A stretch of DNA of 24,571 bases from a virus: positions 1 through 24,571 of IMG/VR virus record IMGVR_UViG_3300025141_000712, one strand, 5' to 3'. This document shows, piece after piece, positions 4,542 through 11,431 of the stretch (the first letter of the stretch is position 1; every line of letters starts with the position of its first letter). Position numbers and translations under genes: made by a program. Below the pieces are notes generated by a model that was not told the DNA's origin, did no database searches, and saw only the letters and a program-made list of their open reading frames with translations.

Positions 4542-5024
4542 GTGTGTACATATAAAGTTATTTACCAGACTACAGATAAAAAAGATAGACCAATAGAAAA
4601 ATCTTTTGATTTTACGGCAAAAGACCCTTTGGATTACTTTTTAAACCTTACTTATGCCTGTCAGCGTCATTTGATAGGTTGCACTCAGGATATCGTTTCT
4701 ATTGAAGAAATTAAGAAAAAAGGGGAAAAACTTGACAGGAACGGAATTTTAGATAAGGCTAAAAGCTTAATTAATGGAGAAAGAGAGACAACATATGGAG
4801 ATCCTCTTGTAGCCCACGGGCAAATTGCGAAGGGATGGAGTGCCATCTTAGGCATAAAGGACATACCTCCCTCGACAGTCGCCCTGATGATGGCTTGGCT
4901 GAAACTTTCCAGAATTTTATCCAACAAAAAATATGAGGATTCTTACGTTGACTTGATAGGCTATGTTGCCTTGTCTGCTGAGTGTGCGGAGAAAGAAGAT
5001 GGAAGAGAAGAGAAATCCGAATGA
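4542..5024 (+). CDS. DUF6378-like phage protein
   Basis: This gene encodes 160 aa from a GTG at 4542, chosen because AAAGGGG at 4527-4533 is 8 nt upstream. A longer frame from 4455 begins in the structured leader and has no ribosome-binding site. Residues 1-60 form an independent alpha/beta part (CTYKVIYQTTDKKDRP). From about residue 68 to 150 the sequence matches the helical domain seen in many phages: GERETTYGDPLVAHGQIAKG, ALMMAWLKLSRIL, then DSYVDLIGY. I know this pattern as DUF6378; its biochemical role is not established, although the all-helical acidic make-up recalls MazG-like proteins. It heads a six-gene plus-strand unit. The final 26 nt overlap the next gene. Confidence 0.85.
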   Translation: MCTYKVIYQTTDKKDRPIEKSFDFTAKDPLDYFLNLTYACQRHLIGCTQDIVSIEEIKKKGEKLDRNGILDKAKSLINGERETTYGDPLVAHGQIAKGWSAILGIKDIPPSTVALMMAWLKLSRILSNKKYEDSYVDLIGYVALSAECAEKEDGREEKSE

Positions 5025-5268
5025 CCCTTTGAGTTGGGGACGCGGTTTTGAAGATGATAATTTAGAACTGAAGAGAAGTAAAAATGTAATGACGGGCTTA
5101 AGGCTTAAGCACAGGGTTGGAGAGAGTTTGAACACGTTTGTTTTATCGTGTTCTTCTTCGGCCATTGATCTGGGGATTATATATGATGATGAGCCTGATG
5201 AGAAGGAACAGAACTGGTTCTTGGATGCTATTCCTTTTGTTGCTTCACGGAAGTTGTATAAAAAATGA
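4999..5268 (+). CDS. Small hypothetical protein, 89 aa
   Basis: The ATG at 4999 has GGAG about 8 nt upstream and opens 26 nt before the preceding gene ends. The protein starts MEEKRNPNDPLSWGRGFEDD, then has a charged helix and a central FVLSCSSSAIDLGIIY segment. No family is recognised. A hydrophobic stretch near residue 55 is too short and too polar for a confident membrane helix. The ATGA at 5265-5268 couples it to the next gene. Confidence 0.65.
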   Translation: MEEKRNPNDPLSWGRGFEDDNLELKRSKNVMTGLRLKHRVGESLNTFVLSCSSSAIDLGIIYDDEPDEKEQNWFLDAIPFVASRKLYKK

Positions 5269-5537
5269 TTAATGAAGAGCAAAGCAAGGAAGTTTTAAAG
5301 TATCTGGAAAAAGCGTGTGAAATTATTTCCTCGAATCTTCCTGACGGGATGCCGACAAACAGTGTGAGAAAGATACAACAAAGAAAAGAACTACAAAGAA
5401 TTAATTCATTATTGACATCTATTCGAGATGTTATGGCTAATTTTATTAAGGAGGAAAAAATTCATGCCGACACATTTATCAACAAACGTAAAACCATTGG
5501 AATTGAAAAACCACCAGGGCGAAAAGCGTCCGTTTGA
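5265..5537 (+). CDS. Small helical hypothetical protein, 90 aa
   Basis: The start at 5265 overlaps the previous stop as ATGA; the ribosome-binding site is weak, so reinitiation is likely. The protein starts MINEEQSKEVLKYLEKACEI and is mostly helical with many lysines, ending in a basic proline-rich tail (KPPGRKASV). Its last 24 codons are also read in another frame by the following gene. No family is recognised. Its central helix resembles that of the next protein (a lysine-rich turn followed by a leucine-rich helix), so the two may be related. Confidence 0.62.
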   Translation: MINEEQSKEVLKYLEKACEIISSNLPDGMPTNSVRKIQQRKELQRINSLLTSIRDVMANFIKEEKIHADTFINKRKTIGIEKPPGRKASV

Positions 5538-5796
5538 AACGTCTTTTGATCGGGCAATCTCTGCTTTGGAAGAAGTGCATCATAGTGTCATAGCCCTGAT
5601 GCGTGATAATAAAATCAACCCAAAGGAAGGAAAGCGCAATGCTCCTTCTTTGAAGCGAAGTAATAAATTAATTAACGATACAGTGGATCTTTTGATTGAT
5701 GTAAAAGAGGCTTTAGATGAAGCCGAGGAGATGATGCGTGGATATAATCGCGATAAAAAAACACCCCTCAGGGAAGAAACAACAAGTAGTGATTGA
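5464..5796 (+). CDS. Small helical hypothetical protein, 110 aa
   Basis: A strong Shine-Dalgarno AAGGAGG at 5449-5455, correctly spaced, fixes the ATG at 5464, inside the preceding gene by 74 nt and in a different frame. After an unstructured start (MPTHLSTNVKPLELKNHQGE) come two long helices: residues 27-45 and about 64-92, the second ending in an acidic run (EALDEAEEMM). It may be a coiled-coil or helical-bundle protein. No family is recognised. Confidence 0.65.
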   Translation: MPTHLSTNVKPLELKNHQGEKRPFETSFDRAISALEEVHHSVIALMRDNKINPKEGKRNAPSLKRSNKLINDTVDLLIDVKEALDEAEEMMRGYNRDKKTPLREETTSSD

Positions 5797-5908
5797 TCTT
5801 CATTTAGATAAGAAGAAGAAAGTTAAAAAAAGAAGATGGTTAAAAATAAAACAGTTTTTTAAGAGATTTGACCCAAGACCCGACTTTAATTTTAGAGAAG
5901 GAGAATGA
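5738..5908 (+). CDS. Small basic hypothetical protein, 56 aa, GTG start
   Basis: The GTG at 5738 is preceded by GAGGAG at 5724-5729 with 8-nt spacing, inside the end of the previous gene. The 56-aa product is strongly basic: KKHPSGKKQQVVIDLH is followed by KKKKVKKRRWLKIKQFFKRF. It is therefore a candidate nucleic-acid-binding or membrane-surface peptide. The TGA at 5906-5908 falls just before the next ATG at 5910. It fills an otherwise empty 110-nt gap. No family is recognised, and the call rests on the start signal and the tight packing. Confidence 0.5.
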   Translation: MDIIAIKKHPSGKKQQVVIDLHLDKKKKVKKRRWLKIKQFFKRFDPRPDFNFREGE

Positions 5909-5909
5909 G

Positions 5910-6062
5910 ATGACTTTTGTTACAATACTGAATAAATTTATTGCTTTTATGGTGTGTGTTTCACCTGTTGTGTTTGCCGCAAAATTAAACTTATTAAGCC
6001 TCGCATTAACAGGATCTTTTGTGTTTTGTGTCCTGTGCGTTTTTATAGTGTTTATATTTTAG
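5910..6062 (+). CDS. Small two-helix membrane protein, holin-like
   Basis: This gene encodes 50 aa. The ATG at 5910 follows GAAGGAGAATGAG; an in-frame ATG at 5868 lacks such a site. Nearly the whole sequence is hydrophobic: a helix at about residues 5-22 (ILNKFIAFMVCVSPVVFA), a short polar turn (KLN), then a second at 26-50 rich in Phe, Val and Cys. Two short helices in a 50-aa phage protein suit a pinholin or small inner-membrane effector, but it is not next to the endolysin, so a lysis role is uncertain. It is the last gene before the terminator at 6088. Confidence 0.65.
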   Translation: MTFVTILNKFIAFMVCVSPVVFAAKLNLLSLALTGSFVFCVLCVFIVFIF

Positions 6063-6067
6063 AGTTA

Positions 6068-6125
6068 CCGCTAACGTAGCGGGGGAGAAACCGTCAGCTC
6101 ATCCCCTCTGACGGTTTTTCTTTTT
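6068..6125 (+). terminator. Intrinsic terminator closing the 4542-6062 unit
   Basis: AAACCGTCAG (6088-6097) pairs with CTGACGGTTT (6108-6117) across a ten-base loop, followed by a T-rich tract. A second small hairpin, CCGCTA/TAGCGG around ACG, lies just upstream at 6068-6082. The T tract is present only in the plus direction. The main stem lies over the 3' end of the opposing RHH gene. Confidence 0.88.
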
Positions 6126-6252
6126 CCATAGCTTTTTTAATGAGATTTCTAACTGTCCCTGTGATTGTCCTGTCTTCTTGCTCGGCGCGTTCCTTGAGCC
6201 ATGAGTAAGTGTCGATCGACAAAGCAACTGATTTGTATTTATTTGAATCCAT
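6094..6252 (-). CDS. Ribbon-helix-helix regulator
   Basis: This gene encodes 52 aa. The ATG at 6252 is preceded on the minus strand by AGGA at good spacing. Residues 6-13 (YKSVALSI) form the DNA-contacting strand, TYSWLKERAEQED the first helix, and TITGTVRNLIKKAMEKE the second, which is the complete CopG/Arc-type ribbon-helix-helix layout. Such proteins bind as dimers to short repeated operators, often at their own promoter. A pair of 17-bp direct repeats lies 25-62 nt upstream of the start, which fits autoregulation. Its target in the phage programme is unknown; early-gene or replication control is likely. The 3' end overlaps the plus-strand terminator. Confidence 0.82.
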   Translation of the reverse strand: MDSNKYKSVALSIDTYSWLKERAEQEDRTITGTVRNLIKKAMEKEKPSEGMS

Positions 6253-6276
6253 AACTTTTCCTTTATAAAAGTTTCT

Positions 6277-6314
6277 GTAACATATGCTATATTGTTAGTA
6301 ACATATACTATATT
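6277..6314 (-). promoter_or_regulatory. Tandem 17-bp operator repeats for the RHH regulator
   Basis: GTAACATATGCTATATT (6277-6293) and GTAACATATACTATATT (6298-6314) differ at one base and repeat every 21 bp, two helical turns. They lie between the regulator gene and the polymerase gene. Spacing and position match operators of RHH dimers binding side by side. The AT-rich repeats may also contain the promoter; no clear -35/-10 pair was assigned. Confidence 0.65.
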
Positions 6315-6326
6315 ATGCGTTAAGGG

Positions 6327-6362
6327 AATTAATAACTTATTAATTCGTTGAATTATTAATTC
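6327..6362. repeat. AT-rich palindromes beyond the polymerase gene
   Basis: AATTAATAA (6327-6335) and TTATTAATT (6337-6345) form a perfect inverted repeat around one base, and GAATTA/TAATTC (6350-6362) forms a second. They stand between the polymerase stop and the RHH operator. There is no GC-rich stem or T run, so a normal terminator is unlikely; RNA processing or protein binding is possible. Confidence 0.6.
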
Positions 6363-6363
6363 A

Positions 6364-8277
6364 TTAAATCTCTACGGTGTTGCCCCAACTTTCCCCCATT
6401 TCTAGGTCACATAAAGAAGGGATTTCAAGAGGAATAGCTTTTTCCATGATTTCTACAATGTGAAATGCTTGTTCTTTAGAAGAAACACTGCAACACAGCT
6501 CATCATGTACCTGTACAAGGGGGACAATTCCTTCCTTGTAGACGTTTACCATTGCCTGTTTAGTCATATCAGCCGCTGAACTTTGAATAAGCTTGTTTAG
6601 GCATTTATAGGTGTAAGCTCGTTTGAGGCGAGTAGTCGCACCATACTTCTCTTGTGCCTCTCTTTTAGGATAGGCTTTTGTTAATTCAAAAGTATCAGGT
6701 TCCCATTGGTCAAAGGTTAATCTTCTTCCTTTTAAACTTCTCAAATAAGCTCCATCGGTTGTCTGTTTATTGAGCCGTGTAATAAGCGCCTGTTGCAATC
6801 CTTTAACGAAAGGAACCCGAGTGTGGTATTGCTTGGTAAGGTCTTTAGCCTCCTCCAGAGACAAATCGAGTTGTTCTGAAAGCTTTTTGACCCCCATGCC
6901 ATACATCATAGCAAGGTTAATTGTTTTGGCTTGTTTCCGAGGGATATCTGCCATCTCAGCTACCAAACTGTGAAAGTCTGTTTCGGGTTCGTTCTGGTAA
7001 TTAGAAACAAAATCATCAACACCTTCGAGTTGAACTGCGTTCTTTTGCCAATCGTTATATACTTTAGCGTAATGAACAACAATCCGTGGCTCCTGTTGGC
7101 TAAAATCAATGCTTGCCCATTGTTCTCCTTCTTCTGGAAGAAACAGATTACGAACCGATATAAGGCTTCCTTTACCATAAGTAGGGATCTGCTGTAGATT
7201 AGGGTTATTCATCGAAAGCCTGCCTGTGACAGTTCCGCCCTCTCCTCCTCGAACTTGGTTAATGTGGGAATGTATACGGCCTTTTACAGCATGTTTCTGT
7301 ATAGTGTTAATAAAAGTACCATTAACTTTATTAAGTTCTCTGGCTTTTGCAATCATCTTTGGAATGTCGTGATCGTGTTGGGACAAAAATTCTTTCTTAA
7401 AAGAAGGCTTACCCTTTTCCGTTCTTGAGTATGGTAGCTGAAGTTCTTTAAAAACAACTTCTATACTTTGCGCTGACCAGATGTCTACGTTTAGTTGGGT
7501 TCTCTTTTTAATCTCTGACCGAATCTTTTTCTCTTCTTTAACCAATAGTTTCTGGGTCTGTTCTGCCCCATCAAGGTCAACACGGATACCCTTCCAAGTC
7601 ATTTCAACCAGACACGGTAAAAGCTCTGTCTCAAGGTCAAAAACTGTCCTTAAATCGTCTTTCTGGAGTTGTACGTTAAACATATTCCAAAGTTCTAAAG
7701 TAAGTTCCGCGTCTGTTTCTGCATATCCTCCAACAAAGTTAGCAGGCATCTTCCACATCTCTGCCTTTGCATCTAAACCAAATTCAGTTGCGGCTTGAAC
7801 AAGGCCTTTCTCTGATTTTGTCTTTCCAAGATAATCAAAAGCAACTGCGTTCAAACTGTAAGAAAAACGGTTTTCATCCAAAAGACTTGCAACAAGCATT
7901 GTGTCAATTATCTTACCGTTAACCGTGTGTCCCATTGCTCGAAGCCATCCAACATCATACTGGGCATTATGAAAAATCTTATCACAGGGAAGAGCTAACA
8001 TATCTTTTAACCATCGGTTAACAAGACGTTCATCTAAATTACCTCCTCCCATATGCTTAATAGGAAAATACCCTTTAAATTCATCTGTAGCGACAGCAAC
8101 CCCAACAACCTCTCCATTTCCTGTAGGCCATCCGGGACCAGAAGAACGAAGGTCGGGGTCGCGTGTTTCGAGGTCAATTGCAATCTTAGTAGCCCCAGAC
8201 AGATCGGGAAAACTTTGAGGGGGTGACCATGTATCAACCGTGTCTATTCGAGCCAAATTTAAAATTCCTTGTTCCAT
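6364..8277 (-). CDS. polA: Family A DNA polymerase with 3'-5' exonuclease domain
   Basis: This gene encodes 637 aa, the replicative polymerase of the phage. The exonuclease domain is intact: DLET (Asp35, Glu37), HNAQYD (Asp108) and YAETD (Tyr185, Asp189). The polymerase domain has motif A DFSQQEPR (Asp391, Glu396, Arg398), motif B from Arg447 and Lys451 to Tyr459, and motif C HDE (591-593). There is no 5'-3' exonuclease domain, as is usual for phage enzymes. At the position equal to E. coli Phe762 the residue is leucine (Leu455), a variant known from environmental phage polymerases. The ATG at 8277 has no convincing ribosome-binding site, 27 nt after the helicase stop. It is the last gene of the replication operon. 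Confidence 0.98.
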   Translation of the reverse strand: MEQGILNLARIDTVDTWSPPQSFPDLSGATKIAIDLETRDPDLRSSGPGWPTGNGEVVGVAVATDEFKGYFPIKHMGGGNLDERLVNRWLKDMLALPCDKIFHNAQYDVGWLRAMGHTVNGKIIDTMLVASLLDENRFSYSLNAVAFDYLGKTKSEKGLVQAATEFGLDAKAEMWKMPANFVGGYAETDAELTLELWNMFNVQLQKDDLRTVFDLETELLPCLVEMTWKGIRVDLDGAEQTQKLLVKEEKKIRSEIKKRTQLNVDIWSAQSIEVVFKELQLPYSRTEKGKPSFKKEFLSQHDHDIPKMIAKARELNKVNGTFINTIQKHAVKGRIHSHINQVRGGEGGTVTGRLSMNNPNLQQIPTYGKGSLISVRNLFLPEEGEQWASIDFSQQEPRIVVHYAKVYNDWQKNAVQLEGVDDFVSNYQNEPETDFHSLVAEMADIPRKQAKTINLAMMYGMGVKKLSEQLDLSLEEAKDLTKQYHTRVPFVKGLQQALITRLNKQTTDGAYLRSLKGRRLTFDQWEPDTFELTKAYPKREAQEKYGATTRLKRAYTYKCLNKLIQSSAADMTKQAMVNVYKEGIVPLVQVHDELCCSVSSKEQAFHIVEIMEKAIPLEIPSLCDLEMGESWGNTVEI

Positions 8278-8304
8278 ATCAATGACTTAACATATTTTTA
8301 AAGT

Positions 8305-9837
8305 TTATACAATTAAATAAGATTTATCAGGATTTTTTGGATAAAGTATGTAAAGACTATTCCTTGCCCGAGTTACGGCAACATAAAAAAGACGATGCAA
8401 AGAATCTTTATCGTAACGTGTCTCGCGTTCACTTGCCGCTGAAATATCTGTTAAAACAACCACGTTATCTGACTCGGCTCCTTTTGCCCCATGTATAGTT
8501 GAAAGAATAATCCGAGGCTCTTTGCCAAGCTTTTCTTTCTTTTTTAAAAGAGAAACAATATATGTTTCCTGTTCATCTTTAATTAAATCAAGAGCGTCTC
8601 TCCATATAACGTCTTTGTCTACGAGCAACCCGTGATGCTCCTTAAGGTCTTCGTATGTAAATGTCTCTGTATCAACTTGTCCGTGTATTGTTTTCTTTCC
8701 ACGTTTTATATGTATGCCGTTACCTGACATAAATTTATATATCTTTTGTGCTGTCTTAAGGTCAACTCGTTCTCCTTTTTTAAGTGCCTCCCATCCTTTA
8801 ATAGCCTGCAGAACAGACGGACTGACAGAAAGATTACCGTATTGATCTTGAAAAAACAGTCCATTTCTTTTTAATTCATCTGATATTTCTCTAAGCATAA
8901 AAGCGCATTGAGAAAGAATTAACCATTGCCCTTTCTTCATTTCTTTATAAGGAGGATCATACATGCGATGCACTTCTCCTACAGACAATGCAGGAGAATA
9001 TTCTTTGGGGAAACGATTTCCTTTTGAAACCTGTTTAATAATTGATTGAGCAATCTTATGCGGTTCTTGCGGAACACGATACGACTGTGAAAGAACTTCT
9101 GCTACACTATCTAAATTTATAAAATGTTGAGGAGAGGCTCCTGCCCATACGTAGATTGCTTGGTCATCATCTCCGGCGCAGTACATTTTTTTAGCTTTTG
9201 TATCTAAGACATGAGCAATATCCCATTGAAGCGGAGACAAATCCTGGGCTTCATCCAACAAAATTAAATCAAAAACAGGGCAAGTTGTCCTAGCGTCCCT
9301 TAAGAACATCTCAAGCATATCAGTAAAGTCATAAAGAGCCTGACTCTTTTTAAAGTTGTCGTAACTTTCTGCGATGTATTCAACCTCATGCCAATGAAGG
9401 TTCCCGCGTATAGAAGTATTGTATTCCTTCCTCAAAGGCACTTTTTTGACCCGTGCGCGGTGAATAAGGGACAATACCGGACTGTTTCTTATGTAACCCC
9501 TGTCTTCACCATTCTCCGCCTCTACGCTTCCAAGAGATACAAGGCGAACCTGAGACGCAAATTCTTTAATCTCTTTGTCTCCCATGCACCTCATTCCTTT
9601 CTCGTCCATACAATGTTTTGAAAAACTATGAATTGTTTTAAACCAAAAAAGATCCTTTTCTGCGTTTTTAAACCCAAAAAGTTCGGAGGCTCTTTCTCTC
9701 GCTTCATCACAAGCTTTGTTAGTAAAACTAAGAAAAGCAATTTTGTGAGAAGGTGTACCGTTTTTAAGGGCATCAGAGACTCTATCAATTAAAGTCGTTG
9801 TTTTTCCTGTTCCTGGTGGTCCAAATATACGAAACAT
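8305..9837 (-). CDS. UvrD/PcrA-like superfamily 1 DNA helicase
   Basis: This gene encodes 510 aa. Helicase motifs appear in order: Walker A GPPGTGKTT (residues 6-14), Ia FTNKA (38-42), TIHSF (68-72), Walker B DEAQDLS (195-201), motif III AGDDDQAIY (221-229), a Q-S-Y-R-V motif IV, then STIHGAKGAE and VAVTRAR near the C-terminus. It is shorter than bacterial UvrD (about 700 aa) because the 1B/2B insertions are reduced. It would unwind DNA 3'-5' at the phage fork or in recombination. The ATG overlaps the primase stop as TAATG, so translation is coupled. The protein starts directly with the Walker A strand (MFRIFGPPG). Confidence 0.96.
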   Translation of the reverse strand: MFRIFGPPGTGKTTTLIDRVSDALKNGTPSHKIAFLSFTNKACDEARERASELFGFKNAEKDLFWFKTIHSFSKHCMDEKGMRCMGDKEIKEFASQVRLVSLGSVEAENGEDRGYIRNSPVLSLIHRARVKKVPLRKEYNTSIRGNLHWHEVEYIAESYDNFKKSQALYDFTDMLEMFLRDARTTCPVFDLILLDEAQDLSPLQWDIAHVLDTKAKKMYCAGDDDQAIYVWAGASPQHFINLDSVAEVLSQSYRVPQEPHKIAQSIIKQVSKGNRFPKEYSPALSVGEVHRMYDPPYKEMKKGQWLILSQCAFMLREISDELKRNGLFFQDQYGNLSVSPSVLQAIKGWEALKKGERVDLKTAQKIYKFMSGNGIHIKRGKKTIHGQVDTETFTYEDLKEHHGLLVDKDVIWRDALDLIKDEQETYIVSLLKKKEKLGKEPRIILSTIHGAKGAESDNVVVLTDISAASERETRYDKDSLHRLFYVAVTRARNSLYILYPKNPDKSYLIV

Positions 9838-11378
9838 TAGAACGGACTCTTCTCAGGCTCATCAAATTTTTTGGCTTGAATTTTAATGTCTTCTTCAAAA
9901 GAAGTTGGAATACACCAGACACGAACAGATTTCCCTTTAATCTTCAAAAAAACAGGTCGTCCAGAAACGTCTTTAATACGTTGGGCTACCTGATGTCGCT
10001 TGTACTCGTAAAATTTATTCTTTTTTAAATGATCCATCAGGTCTTTAATTCTAAAATACGTTTGCCCTTTATCCTCATCTGTCCACGCACGGCGGAGGTA
10101 AATTTCGTCACGACTCTCCGCTTTCTGAAGATAATGAGCAAACTCTTCTAAGTATTCGTAAAACTGCCCATCTACATTAGAATCTTCAGAGGCTTCTATT
10201 ATCGCACCTTCTGTCTCCAACATATTAGAAAGCAACCCATTTAAACGTGTTTCCCACTGTGGTTTACTTACGGAAGGAGGAATGTAGTTTAGTTGCTCCA
10301 TACATGCCTTTTGAAACTTAGGTTGAAGCATAAGGCTTTCCGTGTCTAATTCTACAGGATGAGAATTAACATCTAAAAACCAAAGAGGAGGGTTACTGTT
10401 GTACTTTCTCAAATTACCCATCGCCGTGTTCGTGACAAGGGATTGAACCCCAAACTTGCGTGTCGCACATAACTCCTTGTTACAAAAGCTTTTTATCGGT
10501 TGGTCACTGCATTTATAAGTGTAATCTTTTTTTTCAAGCTGTTTGGCAACAGCGTTCATTTCATTCAAGTCTAAAGGAGGGTCAAAATATTTTGCATTGT
10601 ATACGGATATTTCCTGACTCCACGACTTAGGAAACGCTTTTCTTAAGTAGACCCCAACATTAAAAAGACCGTTGTTCCGTGATCCCTCTTCAAACCCCTG
10701 TTTAAAAAGCGCCTGCAAGCACGGAGGAACATCTTTAAAATCTGCGTCAGGTTCATTCTTAATTTCAAAAGAAAGCACCGCATCAGGTTCCTGCGCGTAC
10801 TTATCGTATAATTTAAAAAACTCCTCAAGTGTTCCTGCCGTACCATCGTCTTGGATAACATAACGCACACCCATATTTGCGTCATAGTAAGGAAGATTAA
10901 GAAAATTTCCTGTGTCTCCCTTTTCAACATTTAAAGAAACTTGCTTCGGAAATATCTCTGACCCATTGTACCCTAAAGCAGAAGCCATATCCTTAAGAGT
11001 AGCCTGCATGTCTTTGGCAGACAACCAATCTTTAGTAAACAAGAATATGTGAGCGCCTCCTGATTTACTGCGACAGACAACAAGAGGTAATTCTAATCTT
11101 CTAATCTTTTCAACTAAGACCTTGTGGTCAAGGCCAACGTATTCATCTACATCAATACATCCCCAGACGCATCGACTCTCCTCGTTAATGGGAACAATCC
11201 CAATTGCTGACCCCTTACCTGACAGATGCTCTTCCCAAAGCTCCGTGGTGCGTGGAGTACGAACAATAGAGGCTTTACCTGTTTGCTTACCGTTCTTGTT
11301 ACCGGACACGGCATACGTTCCGTAAGCAAGGTTTAGCCCTCTAAATATAAATTCAAATTTTTCTGATTCTGTAGACAC
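9837..11378 (-). CDS. Archaeo-eukaryotic-type primase (AEP/PrimPol-like)
   Basis: This gene encodes 513 aa from a GTG start preceded by AGGTG. The catalytic core shows WGCIDVDEY (Asp76, Asp78), the metal-binding pair of the AEP superfamily, and CRSKSGGAHIFLF with His110 in the S-G-G-x-H motif. A second part runs from PPCLQALF (Cys220) through RNNGLFNVGVYL to YKCSDQ (Cys290), SFCNKELC (Cys299, Cys304). This four-cysteine layout resembles the iron-sulfur domain of the large eukaryotic/archaeal primase subunit, though zinc is also possible. The last 120 residues look like a winged-helix region. It would make primers for the family A polymerase. No replicative ring helicase is fused or adjacent. 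The gene sits between the SSB-like gene and the UvrD-like helicase. Confidence 0.9.
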   Translation of the reverse strand: MSTESEKFEFIFRGLNLAYGTYAVSGNKNGKQTGKASIVRTPRTTELWEEHLSGKGSAIGIVPINEESRCVWGCIDVDEYVGLDHKVLVEKIRRLELPLVVCRSKSGGAHIFLFTKDWLSAKDMQATLKDMASALGYNGSEIFPKQVSLNVEKGDTGNFLNLPYYDANMGVRYVIQDDGTAGTLEEFFKLYDKYAQEPDAVLSFEIKNEPDADFKDVPPCLQALFKQGFEEGSRNNGLFNVGVYLRKAFPKSWSQEISVYNAKYFDPPLDLNEMNAVAKQLEKKDYTYKCSDQPIKSFCNKELCATRKFGVQSLVTNTAMGNLRKYNSNPPLWFLDVNSHPVELDTESLMLQPKFQKACMEQLNYIPPSVSKPQWETRLNGLLSNMLETEGAIIEASEDSNVDGQFYEYLEEFAHYLQKAESRDEIYLRRAWTDEDKGQTYFRIKDLMDHLKKNKFYEYKRHQVAQRIKDVSGRPVFLKIKGKSVRVWCIPTSFEEDIKIQAKKFDEPEKSPF

Positions 11379-11395
11379 AATTCACCTATCAATAA

Positions 11396-11419
11396 ATTGG
11401 GGGTTTTGACACCCCCAAT
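11396..11419 (-). promoter_or_regulatory. Perfect hairpin between the SSB-like and primase genes
   Basis: ATTGGGGGT (11396-11404) pairs perfectly with ACCCCCAAT (11411-11419) around a six-base loop. On the minus strand it follows the SSB-like stop and precedes the primase GTG by 17 nt. The bases after the stem (TTATTGATAGG) are not a proper T run, so a weak attenuator, RNA-processing site or mRNA-stabilising element is more likely than a full terminator. Confidence 0.7.
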
Positions 11420-11431
11420 CCATCCAGAAAG

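Noticed and set aside
4917-5282. A 121-codon minus-strand frame
   Set aside because: It is antisense to three overlapping plus-strand genes with good start signals, is Ser/Phe-rich and has no family resemblance.
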